Positions 1 to 20,363 of a DNA stretch of 64,000 bases are shown piece after piece. Every line of letters begins with the position of its first letter. Position 1 is the first letter of the stretch. Made by a program: the position numbers and the translations under genes. Below the pieces are notes generated by a model. It saw nothing but the letters and a program-made list of their open reading frames with translations. It did not search any database and was not told the DNA's origin. The DNA comes from Colius striatus (taxonomy: Eukaryota; Chordata; Aves; Coliiformes; Coliidae): contig NC_084767.1 of NCBI RefSeq assembly GCF_028858725.1, positions 609,501 to 673,500 on the forward strand, read 5' to 3'.

Positions 1-3000
1 CTGACAAAGATGCCAGCAGGGCTGGCGGGGACCCAGAGCTGCCTTTTCCCTTTGCCAAAGGAGGCTGCAAGTGGCACCAGTGGGCTCTGCAGAGAGCAGA
101 GCCTGGTCTGTAGGGATTGCCTTACCCACCTTGGTCAGGTCAGGTCCAGAGTCCAGCTTGTCTCACTCATCCAATGCCTTAGTGTGTAACTGGAAGGGGC
201 TAATGGGTGGAGAAGCCTGGCTCCCCTTCATAGGGCACTGACTGGGACTGACTGCTGGTGCCAGGGGGGTTGTCTGGGTGCAAGGCAAGCATGGGCAAGC
301 TGTGAGGTCCTGCAGCTGAGCATCCCCTCCATGAATATGTCCTTCCCCAGTGGCTAGGAGCCGCTGGGTGAGTACTCACACCGGCTACACTGCCCAGGGA
401 CCTCCAGATCTTTCATTGTCTCTCTGGTCTTGGTGTTGGCTGCTGTACAAATGCTTTTCCAGGTGAACTTTTGTGTGTGGCTTCCTCATCTTCTGCCTTG
501 GTTTTCTTTCTTTCAGCTCCAGCATCTCCACCAGCCTGATAATTGTGTCCTTTGTGAGGACAAAAGAGCTCTCGCAAAGCCAGCTCAGACTCACGTCTGA
601 CCGTGAAAGAGAGCAGAGTACCTTGAAGACTCAGGGAGCAATGCAGATGGCTGCTGAGGGTCTTACTTCAGGCCCCCTTCCCCACAGCCAGATGGTGGGA
701 AGTCCTAAAACACAGCTACTGGGCTGGTTTTCAGGCAGAGTGAGCAAGGCTGTGTCTCTACCACAGTAACAAATATCTGTTTGTGGGCTCCCTGGCTGGC
801 TGCAGCAGCAGTGGCCTGGGCAGAGCACTCTGCTGAGGGAGCAGTCGAGTATTTCTGTGCCTTCTTGGTTTTTTTTCCACGGGGTGTTTCTCCTCCACCT
901 CTCGCTGCACTTTGGACCGCAGGTGAATCGTGTTTGGGTGGGTGAGTCACAGCCTGCTGCCAGCGTTTCCTTTCATAACGCGCCCACGTCACGGCTTTTA
1001 AAGAGGTCAGGTTGTTAGGACTCAGCAGAAAAGCTGTCACCCAGAAACCTGTCCTGGTGGATCCACCGGAGCAAATTGCAGGTTTTCCTTCACAAAAAGC
1101 TTGGCATCTGTTCTTTGTGGATTTTAGGAACGCATTGCAACGAGGATTGGGGTGTAAAGAGCCCACTCTGCTCTTCTGAAAGCGAATGCCTAAGTCCTCA
1201 AAGAGCTTGCAGGGGAGAGAAGGATGCTGTGAAAGTTGTGTAGCCATTTTTAGGAAGCAAGCAGTTCAGTGAATAAAACTCTGCTGTAACTTTTAGCTGC
1301 CAGTTAACATAGCAAAAAAAGTCTTCATTTACAGAATGGACAACTTGTAGAAGGACTCAGCACAGAGAAGAGCGAGTGCCCTGCAGGGAGCAGGGGCAGA
1401 AGCAGGGATTTGACCTTCCAAAACACCCTTCACCTGCAAACCTCAAGTTCTGTTTGGGTTTTGCTTTTCTTATTATTCGGTGCAAAAAGAGTTGCATAGG
1501 AAACCTCTGCCTGGCGCTCTGCAGAGATTAGCAGATCATAATCAGGGCTGCAGCTTCTGTGGCAAAGTCAGGATTTCTAACTGTTTCCATTTTTTAGTGG
1601 GATGAAAAAGCAGCTTGAAATTTTCCGTGGAGAAGGTCACTTGGGAGCCGAGGAAAGATTTCTTTTTGATCTTACAGAGGTTTGTTTCCCTAATAAGGTG
1701 CTTTATATAATAAAGGCCCTAGATGCAAGATGAAAAAAAAAATCATTGCAAAATAAAGGTCCAACCTTTTTGTTATGAAATTGCTGGCATTTATAGAAAA
1801 ATGGCTTAAACTGGGGGCATCTCTGCATGAAATGGTATGGAAATTAGTTCTTTCTCCACACCTAAGCTCTCTCAGCATCTTTGCTGCTATGAGGCCCCAG
1901 AGGCCCATGTGCTGTGCAGAGTCTCTGCAGGTATCCTAAATGCTGCAAGTAGGGACAGTACAACCCCTCCTCCTCTCCGGGGACCAGCTGAGATTATCAT
2001 GTAAAAAGGAGCAAGTGTCTGTAAACAAAACTTGCTTAAGTAACTCCATGGCTGCCAGTTTCTCTTGCTGGTCTTCTTCTCCTACCCCACTGCTCCAGTG
2101 CCTAATGTGATGGGTGCCTCCATCCGCACTCCCAGCTAGCTGAAAGCGCATCAACTCCAATAAGCCCCTTGAACCTGGCAGATGCTTCAAACAAATGAGG
2201 TGGTTAAACATCCCAATGAAGTGAGACCTCCTGCCCAGCAGCACTTGGGAAGCTGCTGATTGTCACGTCCATGGGCAAGCACCCATCCTGGTGCACTAGG
2301 GGATGCTCCGTAGCTGTATCCCACGGGACAGCCACTGGCCCCCTGCAGCTGAGGGTCCTCAGCATCCCCAAAAAGCCAAATGCTCCACCTGCTTTTTGCC
2401 TCCCCTACTGTTTTTAGAGCCCTGATCCACATGGCTGGCGTGAGTGCTGGCGTTGTACGCCCATGCTCATCACCGGGCTTCGAGCCAGGGCTGAGATGCA
2501 AGGAGGACTCTGGGATACCAGAGAACTTGAAATGGTTTTCACCCTTGCAACTTTCTGGAGAAACCTGGTCTGTTCAAATCAAGGCAGCACACAGCCACAG
2601 AGGGGAGCGAGCTACATGCAGGGTGAGGTGCTGAAGGCAGGACAGAGAACATCTCGGCTGCCAGAGGAGACGCCAGAATGTTCGCACAGCCGGTCCCTGG
2701 GTGTGTTTTGCTTTTTGCTTTCGTGCCACGGGGATCTGGCTGCATGTCTTATATTTGCACAGAGCTTAGTGCACTGGCCTGAAGCAGGGACTGGAAAACA
2801 CAAACAGCAAACAGTAGGATTTTGCCTGGCTTGGTGCTTGCCATCACCTGGCAGTGCAGGGGGTACCCAGTGCTGGCTCTGAGGACATGAAGATGCTGAT
2901 GTTTGGGGCACTGTGAGCATGTTGGTGGAGTCAGCTGCAGGCTGCTGTTGGCAAGCTTCACTCACTTTGGGAGCTGGGGCACAAGGAGCAGAGGACCATT

Positions 3001-3789
3001 TTAAGGCTTTTAGGTGAGATATCTGTCATCAGATGAAAAGCAGAATCTCGCTCCGGCGAGATGGAACACCTCTCAGCTCCACCTGAGCATCTAGAGGCAC
3101 GCTTGACCTCAGAGAATAGCCTGGCACAGTGTGCTTGTAAAGTTTCCAACCTTTAGTACAAAAGGCAAAAGCAAGGCCTCCCTTCTTCATGTCTAGACAC
3201 AGAAAATTGATTCCAAGAGATTCTCATCCTGTGGGAACACGGCCTGAGGGGACTGTAAAATACTGCATCTCCATATACTATTTGGAAGTAGGTTGTGTCT
3301 TGTGTGAAAGCTCTTCACACTTGCATGGAGAAGAAAGTAAAATATGTCAAATAACCCCACACAGGGTTATTAACCCTGCATTAAGGCACTCTTGTTCACG
3401 GAGCAATAACACACGTAGGCTCAGTCTCTCCCAGCTGAAGCCAAACCAACACCTTGAAAACTAGTTTATTTTCCCTGTCTTCCTGTTTTCCCTTTAATCT
3501 TTGTGCTGGATAATTAAGACAACATTCCTCAGCATCTTTCCTGCTGTGTGTTGTGATTATACAAGAGCCAGCTGCATTTATTCCATGAAAACAACATCTA
3601 AAGCCACGTTCTGTGGTTTCAAGTAACATCCTCCACGGCGTTGACTCTTGAACTCCAGTTTGCCTGAAATCTGCATTACTCAGGAAAATACCCTTAGAAA
3701 CAGGCTCCTGCAGGAAAGCGAATCGAGGCAGTGTCACCGCGGGTACAGCCTGTGTTCTGAAGGTTTTGCTGACCATGAGGCTTCTGGGC
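1..3789. other. Noncoding stretch, no gene recognised
   Basis: I see no open frame with convincing flanking splice sites or family resemblance in this interval. Base composition is moderate and CpG is depleted until about 3.8 kb. A good polypyrimidine acceptor on the plus strand ends at 516, followed by a possible donor near 552, but the short piece between them cannot be tied to any other exon. Mammalian synteny would place the 3' end of GRIA1 to the left; no GRIA1 coding exon was found here. Confidence 0.5.
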
Positions 3790-4290
3790 TTGCCGGCCCC
3801 AGCGCCGAGTCGAGGAGCTGGCATTGCTTTTAAGGGCACAACCCCCTCCTCCGAGGCCCCTTTCCGTCTCAGGGAGCCTTACAAAACAGGCGAGCGGTTA
3901 CGAAACGCGGGGCGGCGCTGCCACACGTCCCGGCCCCGGTAGATGGCGATGTCAGCCCAGTTTTCCCACTTTTCCCCCTTTCCCGTCTTCCCGGCGCTGC
4001 GCACCCGCTCGGCGCCTTGTGCGGAGCACTGTCCTGCGGGAAGGGATTGCTGCGGGTTTTCCCCCTCCCCGTAGCTGCTTTCCGTAGGTATTCGATAGAT
4101 GTGCGACCACAGGCGGTGGCAGCAGCTCAGCTCAGCGCAGCCCAGGCGCCCGGAGCCGCCTGTCGCGCAGCCCGTGTGCCGCAGCTCAGGCTGCTCCTTC
4201 CCGCACCACGCAGCGTGCGGGGCACAGCGGAGAGACCGGCTCTGTTTAATTCGCGGGGACTGGGCTGTGCCGGCAGCCACACCCCTTGAA
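3790..4290. promoter_or_regulatory. Orphan CpG island
   Basis: CpG density rises abruptly in a region otherwise poor in CpG, with many CG dinucleotides between about 3880 and 4260. This is the signature of a constitutive vertebrate promoter. No coding exon can be assigned to it on either strand; the open frames across it are simply stop-poor GC-rich DNA. It lies just beyond the 3' end of the small minus-strand gene at 4445-5685. It could therefore start a plus-strand noncoding RNA running antisense to that gene, or a minus-strand transcript running toward position 1. Both readings are inference. Confidence 0.55.
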
Positions 4291-4461
4291 TTTCTCTCCA
4301 GATTCTTTGATGGTTCTGGACAAAACCTGCTCACCTACATCTCAGCTCCCTGCACCTTGTGTTCTCCTCAGCCGTTCCCTTCTCGGGAGGGACAGACAGC
4401 ACTGGGCAGGCAGTGAGACTGGAGGAATCAACAGCATTTCTGTTTGGAGCCCACAAACACC

Positions 4462-4467
4462 TTTATT
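4462..4467 (-). other. Poly(A) signal AATAAA of the small charged-protein gene
   Basis: The minus strand reads AATAAA about 100 bases downstream of the TAG stop at 4569-4571. This is normal spacing for a short 3'UTR. It supports transcription of this strand, with cleavage near 4445. Confidence 0.5.
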
Positions 4468-4568
4468 TGCCTAAAAGCATCCCAAGCCCCCTCCAGTGCG
4501 TGCTGTCGTTTGCACCCCCTCCCCTTCAGCATGCCCAGGGCGTGCACGGCTGCTCCAGCACAGAAAGG

Positions 4569-5643
4569 CTAATCTTTGTCTTCTTTCTCAGCACACTTGT
4601 CACTACCATGGTCCTGGGGCAGGAACAAAGAGAAAAAGGGCAGCACGTGAGGGGAGTGCTGGGTGTTGTGTCCCATCCCCTGGTACCTTCAGGTATTTGA
4701 TAGCTCCCACAGTCAGCACCTATGCAGGGGTTTGAGGTGCAAACCTCGCAGGGCTGGTGTGCTGGGGCAGTGGTTACCTCCTCTGAGTCGCTGTCAGAGC
4801 TGCTGCTGCTCCTCCTGGCCTCTTCCCCATGTCCCTGCAGGGGCAAAGAGGGAAGGAATGTCACCAGGAATCCCGGCACTCCTGTTTGCTGTTCCAGGCA
4901 CAGCCTAGAGTCAGATGTCTGGTCTTGTGGGCATCTCAAGCCAGGCTTTGCAGCACTGGTGCAGCTGGGGACCCAGAAGTGCCCATGGCCCCACCACAGT
5001 GGTGTGTACAGTGCAGACAGCATCACTGTCTACAGCAGCATATGATTTGCGTTGAAACAGCAGGAAAGGAAAGTAGAACTGACTAGGAATATTGGGAGCA
5101 AAGAGAGAGCTGTCTCTCCCTGGAGAAGCCATGCATTCAGCGTGATTTCTAGGCCACAGGTAGGATAGCCCCATGTGCCAGAGGTGTGAGGTTGCCATGG
5201 GTCAGACATGGCTTCCCTTCACAGTCACAATGTAAATCAGTTGGGGCTGGTGCTTTCCAACACCCAACAAACTCTGGCTGCCACCCATGCCTGTCTGTGC
5301 CGAGCATCCTTCTCCATGGGACCCAGTGGCAACTTGGGAGCTCTGTATGCCACATCCCAACCGTTCAGCAGCTATCTGCAGAAAATGCCATCATTCCCCT
5401 ACCTCCTTCTTTTTCTTCTTCTTCTTCTTGTCCTTCTCTTTTTCTCCCTCAGCCTTTTCCTTCTCCTCTTCTTTCTTCTCTTCTTCTTTGTCCTTTTCCT
5501 TCTCCTCTTTCTCCTTATCTTCCCGTCCAAACCCTACAGCAGGGCACAGAGGGAGGTTCATTGCCAGTGTGCAGTGCCCAGCACACACAAACCCAGCAGG
5601 TGCTCCTGTGTTCACAACACTCACATTTCAGGATTGTCGACAT
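4569..5643 (-). CDS. Unrecognised 83-residue Lys/Glu/Ser-rich protein, four exons
   Basis: The coding exons on the minus strand are 5643-5625, 5533-5403, 4834-4778 and 4613-4569, which total 252 bases including TAG. Each intron is GT-AG: donors AAAT|GTGAGT, GAG|GTAGGG and GAG|GTAACC; acceptors end TGCTGTAG, CCCCTGCAG and TGCCCCAG. Phases agree across all three introns. The ATG has G at -3, and an in-frame TGA lies upstream in the same exon. The product begins MSTILKWFGRED. A Lys/Glu/Asp block follows at about residues 11-50, ending in a run of eight lysines. Residues 51-69 contain RRSSSSSDSDSEE, which looks like a run of casein kinase 2 sites. The tail is DHGSDKCAEKEDKD. There is no signal peptide or membrane segment. 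The lysine run could act as a nuclear or nucleic-acid-binding signal. I do not recognise the family. The main doubt is that exon 2 is almost pure purine on this strand, so a microsatellite could mimic coding sequence. Confidence 0.55.
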
Positions 5644-5685
5644 TTCACCGAAGCCAGAGAGCTCTGAGGCACGAGACTGTCACAC
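5625..5685 (-). other. First coding exon of the small gene, with 5'UTR part
   Basis: The minus strand has a polypyrimidine tract ending CTGTGCTGTAG just upstream of 5685, so this 61-base exon probably follows a further noncoding exon that I could not locate. Positions 5644-5685 would be 5'UTR and 5625-5643 the first 19 coding bases. If the tract is not used as an acceptor, transcription may simply start a little upstream; the reading frame is the same either way. No CpG island or clear TATA element lies just upstream. Confidence 0.45.
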
Positions 5686-8600
5686 CTACAGCACAGAGAG
5701 AACCTGAATAAGTAACTGGAGAGTAGAGCAAAATGAACTTTTCAGGGATGAAAACACCTCCTTGGATCTCACATACAGTTTTCTCTATGTGAAAAGAGGC
5801 CCTATGCACTCCCTTCCTCACAGAACAGCAGAGGAGGAGGTAAAGAAGTCTAAGGGCCAGATCTTGTGCTCACCCAGGCAGCACCCACTGTCCACCACTC
5901 AAGGAAGCCACAAGTGGAGGGAAACCCCCTGTAAGCAGGTGCAAATTACAGGAATATTTCAAATGATATGAGGATGAATCAATAGACTGCAGGCACTGAG
6001 GCTCCCAGGAAACCCCAGCAGAGAGGAGACCTTCCCTGGGGCCAGGGTGACGGCAGGCAGAGAGATGGAGACAGCAGTGAGCACAAGAGAAGCTGAGAGA
6101 AAAAGTCTGAGCATTAATTTGGTGCCTGGAAGATGACAGATGAAGGCAGCTTGCTTTTAAAAATAGCTTGACCAAACAACATCCATAAAGTGGCCCAGGC
6201 AGGTGAAACCCTCCCTCTTGCACAGAAACAGCAGAGATGAGGGGTCAGGTCCCTTCTGCTCAAAGGGAAGAGCAGGGTCATTGCTCTTCCACAGCAGGAA
6301 ACAAGGAGACAGTTTCTTTTCCAGCCGCTGATGGAGGAAGGCAGAGTATTAATGCTTTCTTTTAATGTGCTGGGGTTGTGGTTTGAGGGGTTTTTGCCAC
6401 AAAATGACATCAACTAGTTAATATTTGGGCTTTTAAAAGAGCTGGTCACAGGCTCTGAGACTGCAACATCGATTTGTGTTCTCTAGACAGGTTTGAAAAC
6501 CTGGGATGCTGGGGGGCAGTGGGAAGCAGTGGGGTTTGGAGCAGCATCTGGGGAGAGGCAGGTTGAGCAGTCAGGGGCAGAAGTGTGGGAACTGCTTGAG
6601 AAAAGGCATAATCAGTGCAAAGTTAAGATCTAATTAATAATGAACAGTAATCTAATTCATCTCTGTAATTAAGAAGTGCAACCACTAATTGAAAATAATT
6701 ACATTTTAATCTAAAATCATTAAAAATAATCAAATGTTAACAAAAGAAAAGGTAGCCCCTGGGAAGGTGCAGGAGGTGTAGTTGATGCCCTCACCCCACG
6801 TCCTGCTCACCAAAGCTGCTCTGCAGCTCCTGCAGCATGTGCCCAGCCCCAAATCCACAGGGATGCCCCTGCCTTGTGCCTTCACTGCTGGTGGGGAGCA
6901 GATAGGAAAGGCACAAGGTGCACTGAGGTGAACCTCAAGCTTTGCACTAGGAGATGGGCAACTAGACCAAAGCCCAGCAGCCAGGACGGGGAAGGGGCAG
7001 TGCTACCCCAATGCCTGCTAAGAAATGCCACCATGAGGGGGTTACAACCCTTTAATTCCCCACCCCACCCCAAACCTTGCCCCTGAGGATCAACCAAGGT
7101 GATTTCCAAGAGATGGGGTAGGTTCCTCAACCCAGACTCTGCCTGCTCCTGTGCAGGGAAGTGGCATCCAGCACCCTGTGCAGCCTTGGCAGCAGATGGT
7201 GGCTCAGATGAGGGCTGCCAACATCCCAGACCAGCAGATCCAGTTTTGCCTGTTGCTTTGGAGTCTCAGTCATCCTTCATTTAGGGCAGGCAGGTTCCCC
7301 TGACCCAGATGAGCTGGTTCCCTGAAGCCTGGGCAGGCAAACCAGCAACACCCTGTGACCAGCTCTATGGTCCCCACTGACAAGCGGCGGTTGTCCCACA
7401 CAGCCGAGCTCGGCGCAAAGTTCACATGGATCAGACCCCTGGCTATCAAGGCAAACCTGCATGTTCATACCCCACCAGATGCAACAGCCTGAACGGCCTT
7501 ACTCCCCCAGGCACAACAGGCTGACAGGTCCCAGTGTTTGTGCTGGATCCCGTCTCACCCAGGGGACTGGAGCCCTTCCTGGGAGGCTCACAAGCGGTGC
7601 CCAGTTGCCATCTCCACAGAGGGTACAGAGCGTGAGCCATCCCAGGGATCCTCCTGCTGCACCCTCTGCTCCCCCTGCCTTCCCACTCTGCTTTTCCAGC
7701 CTGTAAAATTGATATGCAAGTCTGTAAATCTCCTCAATGATGACGAGACAAGAAAGCACCTTACCTGGAGCTGGAAAAGGCAAGCGGCGTCTGCGATGCT
7801 GGCTGGCAGCTACCAGGGACCTGGGTATTTGAGTGATGCGGTCTCCTCCCCCAGTCCCATATTCACAGCAGAAAAACTGGCTCTGCCACCCTCCATGGAC
7901 GGCACATGACACCAGGAACACGACCAGTCACATTCATACCCACAAGAGACATTGCCTCCAGCATGGGCCTTTGCAAACAAGCAAGCCAGGGCAGCTCTGG
8001 AGGCTGTGACATCCACAGGGACCAGCCCTGGGACCAGAGAGGGCACTGGGGACTCAACCGGGGAACACACCATGGTCAGGACCCTGCTGGAAGCAGAGAA
8101 AAAGGCATTTGGGGGTATCCATAAAACCACGCTGAGAGGAACTTCCAGCAGGTTGTTGCTCCCCTCTTGGTAGGAGGTGTCTGGCAGCCCTAGGAGTTCC
8201 AGGCAAGGCCAGACCAGGCAGAGCTCAGTGCTCCCAGCTCCCTCCAATTCTTGTCCTTGCTGCTGGCTTTCACTCCAACATATCATTAAGGAAATACCTG
8301 TCAGCAGAGAGCAGTTACCAGCAGGTCTAAACACTTGCATAATGTGCTTCCCCTCTAATGCAATGGCCTCATTTCTAATAGCACCAATATGGGATAATAA
8401 CACTAACAGTAATGTCAAGAAGGGCTTGTGCACCTGAAAGCTAATATGTTTTCTCCACCTAATAAGAGGATTACCGCTCCCACAAGATTTGCCCCATTTA
8501 AAGCCTTCAACTCTACAACAAAGTTGACCCCACAGTCATTTGACTTTAATTGACAGTAACTGCAGCGTGCACGGAGCCCTCTCCCACTGAGCACAACTAA

Positions 8601-11524
8601 CCCTGGGTAACTCACGTGGGGAGGAGGCGGCTGTACAGAAATCAGCTGTCCCAAAAACCTAGCCATGTCTGTCCCAGGCCACCTTCACCAGAGCCTGCAC
8701 CAGCTCCTAGTGCAGAGCAAGAGTCCCCTCAGCAGTTTTAGGTTGGAAAGAAAGGATGGGTTTTAATGTCAAAGGTGGATCAACCCTGGAGCAGCACAAC
8801 AAAGCCAGTGCGACAGAGCCATCAGGGGGGTGCAGCCAGGGACCACTGTGGTGGAGGTGTTCACAGGTCCCAGGGCTGCCAGGGAGGCTGTTTGGTGTTG
8901 GAATGGGCTGCCATCAAATCTCCCTCCTCTGAGCAGTTCCTCCCACCTGAGGAGGATCCTCCCTCCCACCACCATGCTTGACCTTGTTTTTAACCAGTGA
9001 CCTCATTGCTTGCTCCCTGCCAGCCCCAGCCAGGCTCTTGGTACTCTGACATGAGGGACCTCAGCCTTCAGCATCCTCCAGTTAGAGCAGCCCAGGGGAG
9101 ACTGCCATCACTCCCTGGACTTGTGGACACAGAGCATTGCCCCAGGAAACTGGCTCTCAGGGGCTATCCACCCTGGCCTACCCGCATCTTACAGCTGGGG
9201 ATTGGGGTCTGCCACTACCCTGCAGGACAGCAGAGAGTGGCAGCAACAGCCACTCCTTGGTACTAGCCCAGCCAAGGCACAGGCCCTGCTCTCACCCTGC
9301 AGGGGGCACAAAACTGCCATTTGAAGGGAAAAAAACTGCCAACGGCACCCAAAACACCAGCACCTGGCCACAGGGAACGGGGCTGTCAAAGAACAGGGCT
9401 GCAAGGGACTAGTGAACCTTCCAGAAAACAGTAATTGGACAGTACTGGACATGTGCATCCTTCAGCTCTGTGCCAAGGAGCCTTTGGCTCCAGAAGACCC
9501 ACCTCTCTGCTTAAATCACACCATCATACAGTGCTGCTTATTTAGGATGCACTGTGCACACCTGGGGAAGAAACGCTGGAGCTCTCCCTCTGACACAAAT
9601 CCTCCCTTCCTGCCTCTGAGTGAGGCATTTAATCCGTGCTGCAGATGAGCTTGGGACAGCTGAGCCACCCGTGGCAACAGAGCTGCTGCTTCTTCCAAGC
9701 GAGGACAAGTGCTCATCCCGCCCGTGTCAGAGGTTGCTACTGAACGTGTGTGTTTTAACAATGAAAACCGAGGCCCTGGGAAGCTGGTTAGGCTCGGGCC
9801 TCGCTCCCAGCCCTTGCCCATCAGGAGAACCAAGCCTGTTTTGTTTTAAACCTTTCCACAGCAGCTGCCAGGAAGCAGCTTTTACAGCTGCAAGGAACAG
9901 AATCTCTCCCAAGGAAAGAAAATAATTGTCGAAGGTGGGTTGGTTGGGGGTTTTTTTTCCTTCTTCAAGTCAGTGCCAGCATCTTAGCTAACTCCTCTCT
10001 ATTCTCAGCCACCTCTCACCTCCCCAAACACTACCAGCAGAGCTCAAATTACTGCCAGCTCTCATTAGGTTCATGCACGAGGGAAGGCTGAGCAGTAAGA
10101 CCTCCAGACAGTCGGATGCTGAATTCTGATTAATCCTTCGGGTTGGGAGATTTCAGCAACTGTGGAACTGTTCCTGTTGGCTCTGTCTTGCACTGGGCAC
10201 ACAAATGAAGCTGGTGCACGTTTGATTATTAGCTGCTGTAAGGAAATCCAGGTGGGCATATGACTGAAAGAATTACTGTCTGAACTGTCAAAGAAAAAAA
10301 ATCACCTCGTTGCCTTTAATTATTAAACTACACTAAAGCACTGCAGGTCAGTAGGATTCATCTGTGAGAAAACCAGCTGCTTTATATAGATGGAACAGAT
10401 ATGTATGTTGCATCTATATAACAGAGCCCTGTTATCTCTATTCCTTGTGTTCTGACACGTCTGTAAATTGTGGCTTCGTGGCAGGAACAAAGCTGCCATT
10501 TTACACTGCTGCAGGAACTGGAGCTCGGCTGTGGGAGCTCTCACGCAGGTATCACACAGACCACAGCTCGCTAGCAGAAAAGCCTCAGCTGGCCCTGCCC
10601 CAGAGCAGCACCTGGCCCTGCCCACTCCGGGCTCAGAACAAAAGTAAGCCCACAGTTGTTCTCATTTCACTCATGCCCCAGCTATCTTGCTTTTAACTGA
10701 AACTGTTGTCAAAACAAATCCTTTCTTTAATACTGCTACCAACCAAAAGAAGAGAAAAAATGCAGAGCTCATTGTAGTGCAGATTTTTTTACCCCAGACG
10801 TTGCTCCTTTCAAGTCTAGTTTTCTTTAAGATGTAAGAAAAAACCCCCAACCAACTCTCCCTTCAGAGATCTGATGGGGACTAAGGGAAGGCTTTTTACA
10901 TACATATAAAATCAGAGGAGCATTAGCCAAAAGGTATTCTAATATTAAAAACACTCCTCTACTGCACAGAGAGAGCAGAGGAATGTTAAGCCTTCAGTAC
11001 AGCAGAAAGGTGCAAGACCTGCTGAACCCCAGAGGATGTTCGAGATGGGCCCTGAGCATCATTGTTACCAATGAGCAGGCACAGAGGCAGGTGTGACACC
11101 CGCTCACCTCCGGTCAGCTGCTCCGGACCGACGGAAGTTCTCTTTTAGCTGTGCATTTCTGCTCTTGTGATTCCAACAGAGGCTGCTCCCTCCCAACAGG
11201 CAGGCTCAACAGACACAAACTGCAAAAGGGAACAAAGCAGGCAACTTTCACAGCACAAAGGAGCAGATACTGTATGTGGAGCAGCTTCTGAGACAAAATA
11301 GGACTCCTGCTAACAGAACCAAATTGCTTCCTCTCCCCCTGTACCTTCCAAGAAGGAGCATGTTATTGTAGGGGTTTGGGTTTTGTTGTGGTTTTTTAAC
11401 ACAGAAATAGAGGAAAATCAGTATCTGAGTTTGTGAACAGCCCGTGGCTGACACATCAAGCTGCACTGGAGAAGGGGAATCCTCCTGCTCAGTCCTCTCA
11501 TAACATTTCCCAAACACAAATCAA
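5686..11524. other. Intergenic region between the small gene and FAM114A2
   Basis: No coding exon was supported here. CpG is low. Two stretches stand out from the GC-moderate background as AT-rich with homeodomain-like TAATTA cores: about 6610-6760 and 8265-8570. They are described under findings. The open frames across 7.5-8.4 kb on both strands have no consistent splice sites and no recognisable domain. Confidence 0.5.
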
Positions 11525-12277
11525 TCTCTTTTAGCCAGTTCTCGTTTATTGCTATAAAGCAAAATATCCACATTCTTAGGGCCAGATCAGCATTTTCCCA
11601 GCTCCTGCTGAAGGAGCACTCTGCAAGAGAATGAGAAACGGCACCCTAGTGAGAAGCCCCATCCCACATCCCTGAGTCATTAACAGGCATCTTCAGGAAG
11701 CTGAGGCTTCTTTTCAGACAACGGCTTGATCAGGAAGACTCTCTGCTTCGTTCTTTCCAGCTCAGGAACTGCAAGGCTCATGATCATAAATATTTGCCTT
11801 TTCCTGCACCTCCTATTCAATATTCACTATCAATGCAGAGCTCTCAGGGATCTAATTATGTCTCTCTGACTTAAAAAAAAAAAAAGATGCCACCGTGACT
11901 TTAGCTAACCCTTCAGCTAGCCAGCCGCTACTCCCTTTCTCCAGCATGCTCTTTGCAGCCCAAGGAGCTTCTTCAAAGAGCTTGTTAACACATACAGCAG
12001 AGGGATTTCAGTGAAAGATACAGACAGTCCATAAAAACAGAGAAGCAAACTGCACTTTAAGTCTGTCACGTTGTCCGGCAGCCTGGCCTATGCTAATCAC
12101 ATCTCTCAATGTGCTGTGAGAGCTGTCACTGCCAGACTGCACTTAATCACTGTTCCTGCAGCAGCAGCAGTGATCAGAGTTAATCTTTTTCCTTTTAATA
12201 AGAGCCATTACATCATTCTCCAGCACAGAAACTACGAAGTGGGAAGGTCGAAAAGTTCTTAATTAGAAGGATTTTTA
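11525..12277 (-). other. FAM114A2: FAM114A2 3'UTR with poly(A) signal
   Basis: From the stop codon at 12278-12280 the transcript runs down to an AATAAA at 11545-11550 on the minus strand, giving a 3'UTR of roughly 750 bases. Another AATAAA overlaps the stop codon itself but is too close to be the main site. The poly(A) position is inferred from the hexamer only. Confidence 0.6.

Positions 12278-20363
<8,086 letters not shown>

Noticed and set aside
385..594. Minus-strand frame with a coiled-coil-like stretch (TKDTIIRLVEMLELKERK), and on the plus strand a good acceptor ending at 516
   Set aside because: The minus frame has no GT donor in a usable place, and the plus-strand micro-exon cannot be linked to any neighbour.
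3879..4334. 151-codon minus-strand frame through the left CpG island
   Set aside because: It is compatible with stop-poor GC-rich DNA; no splice-consistent continuation or known domain was found.
7499..7921. 140-codon minus-strand frame with a possible donor near 7765
   Set aside because: No matching acceptor or neighbouring exon in phase, and no recognisable domain.
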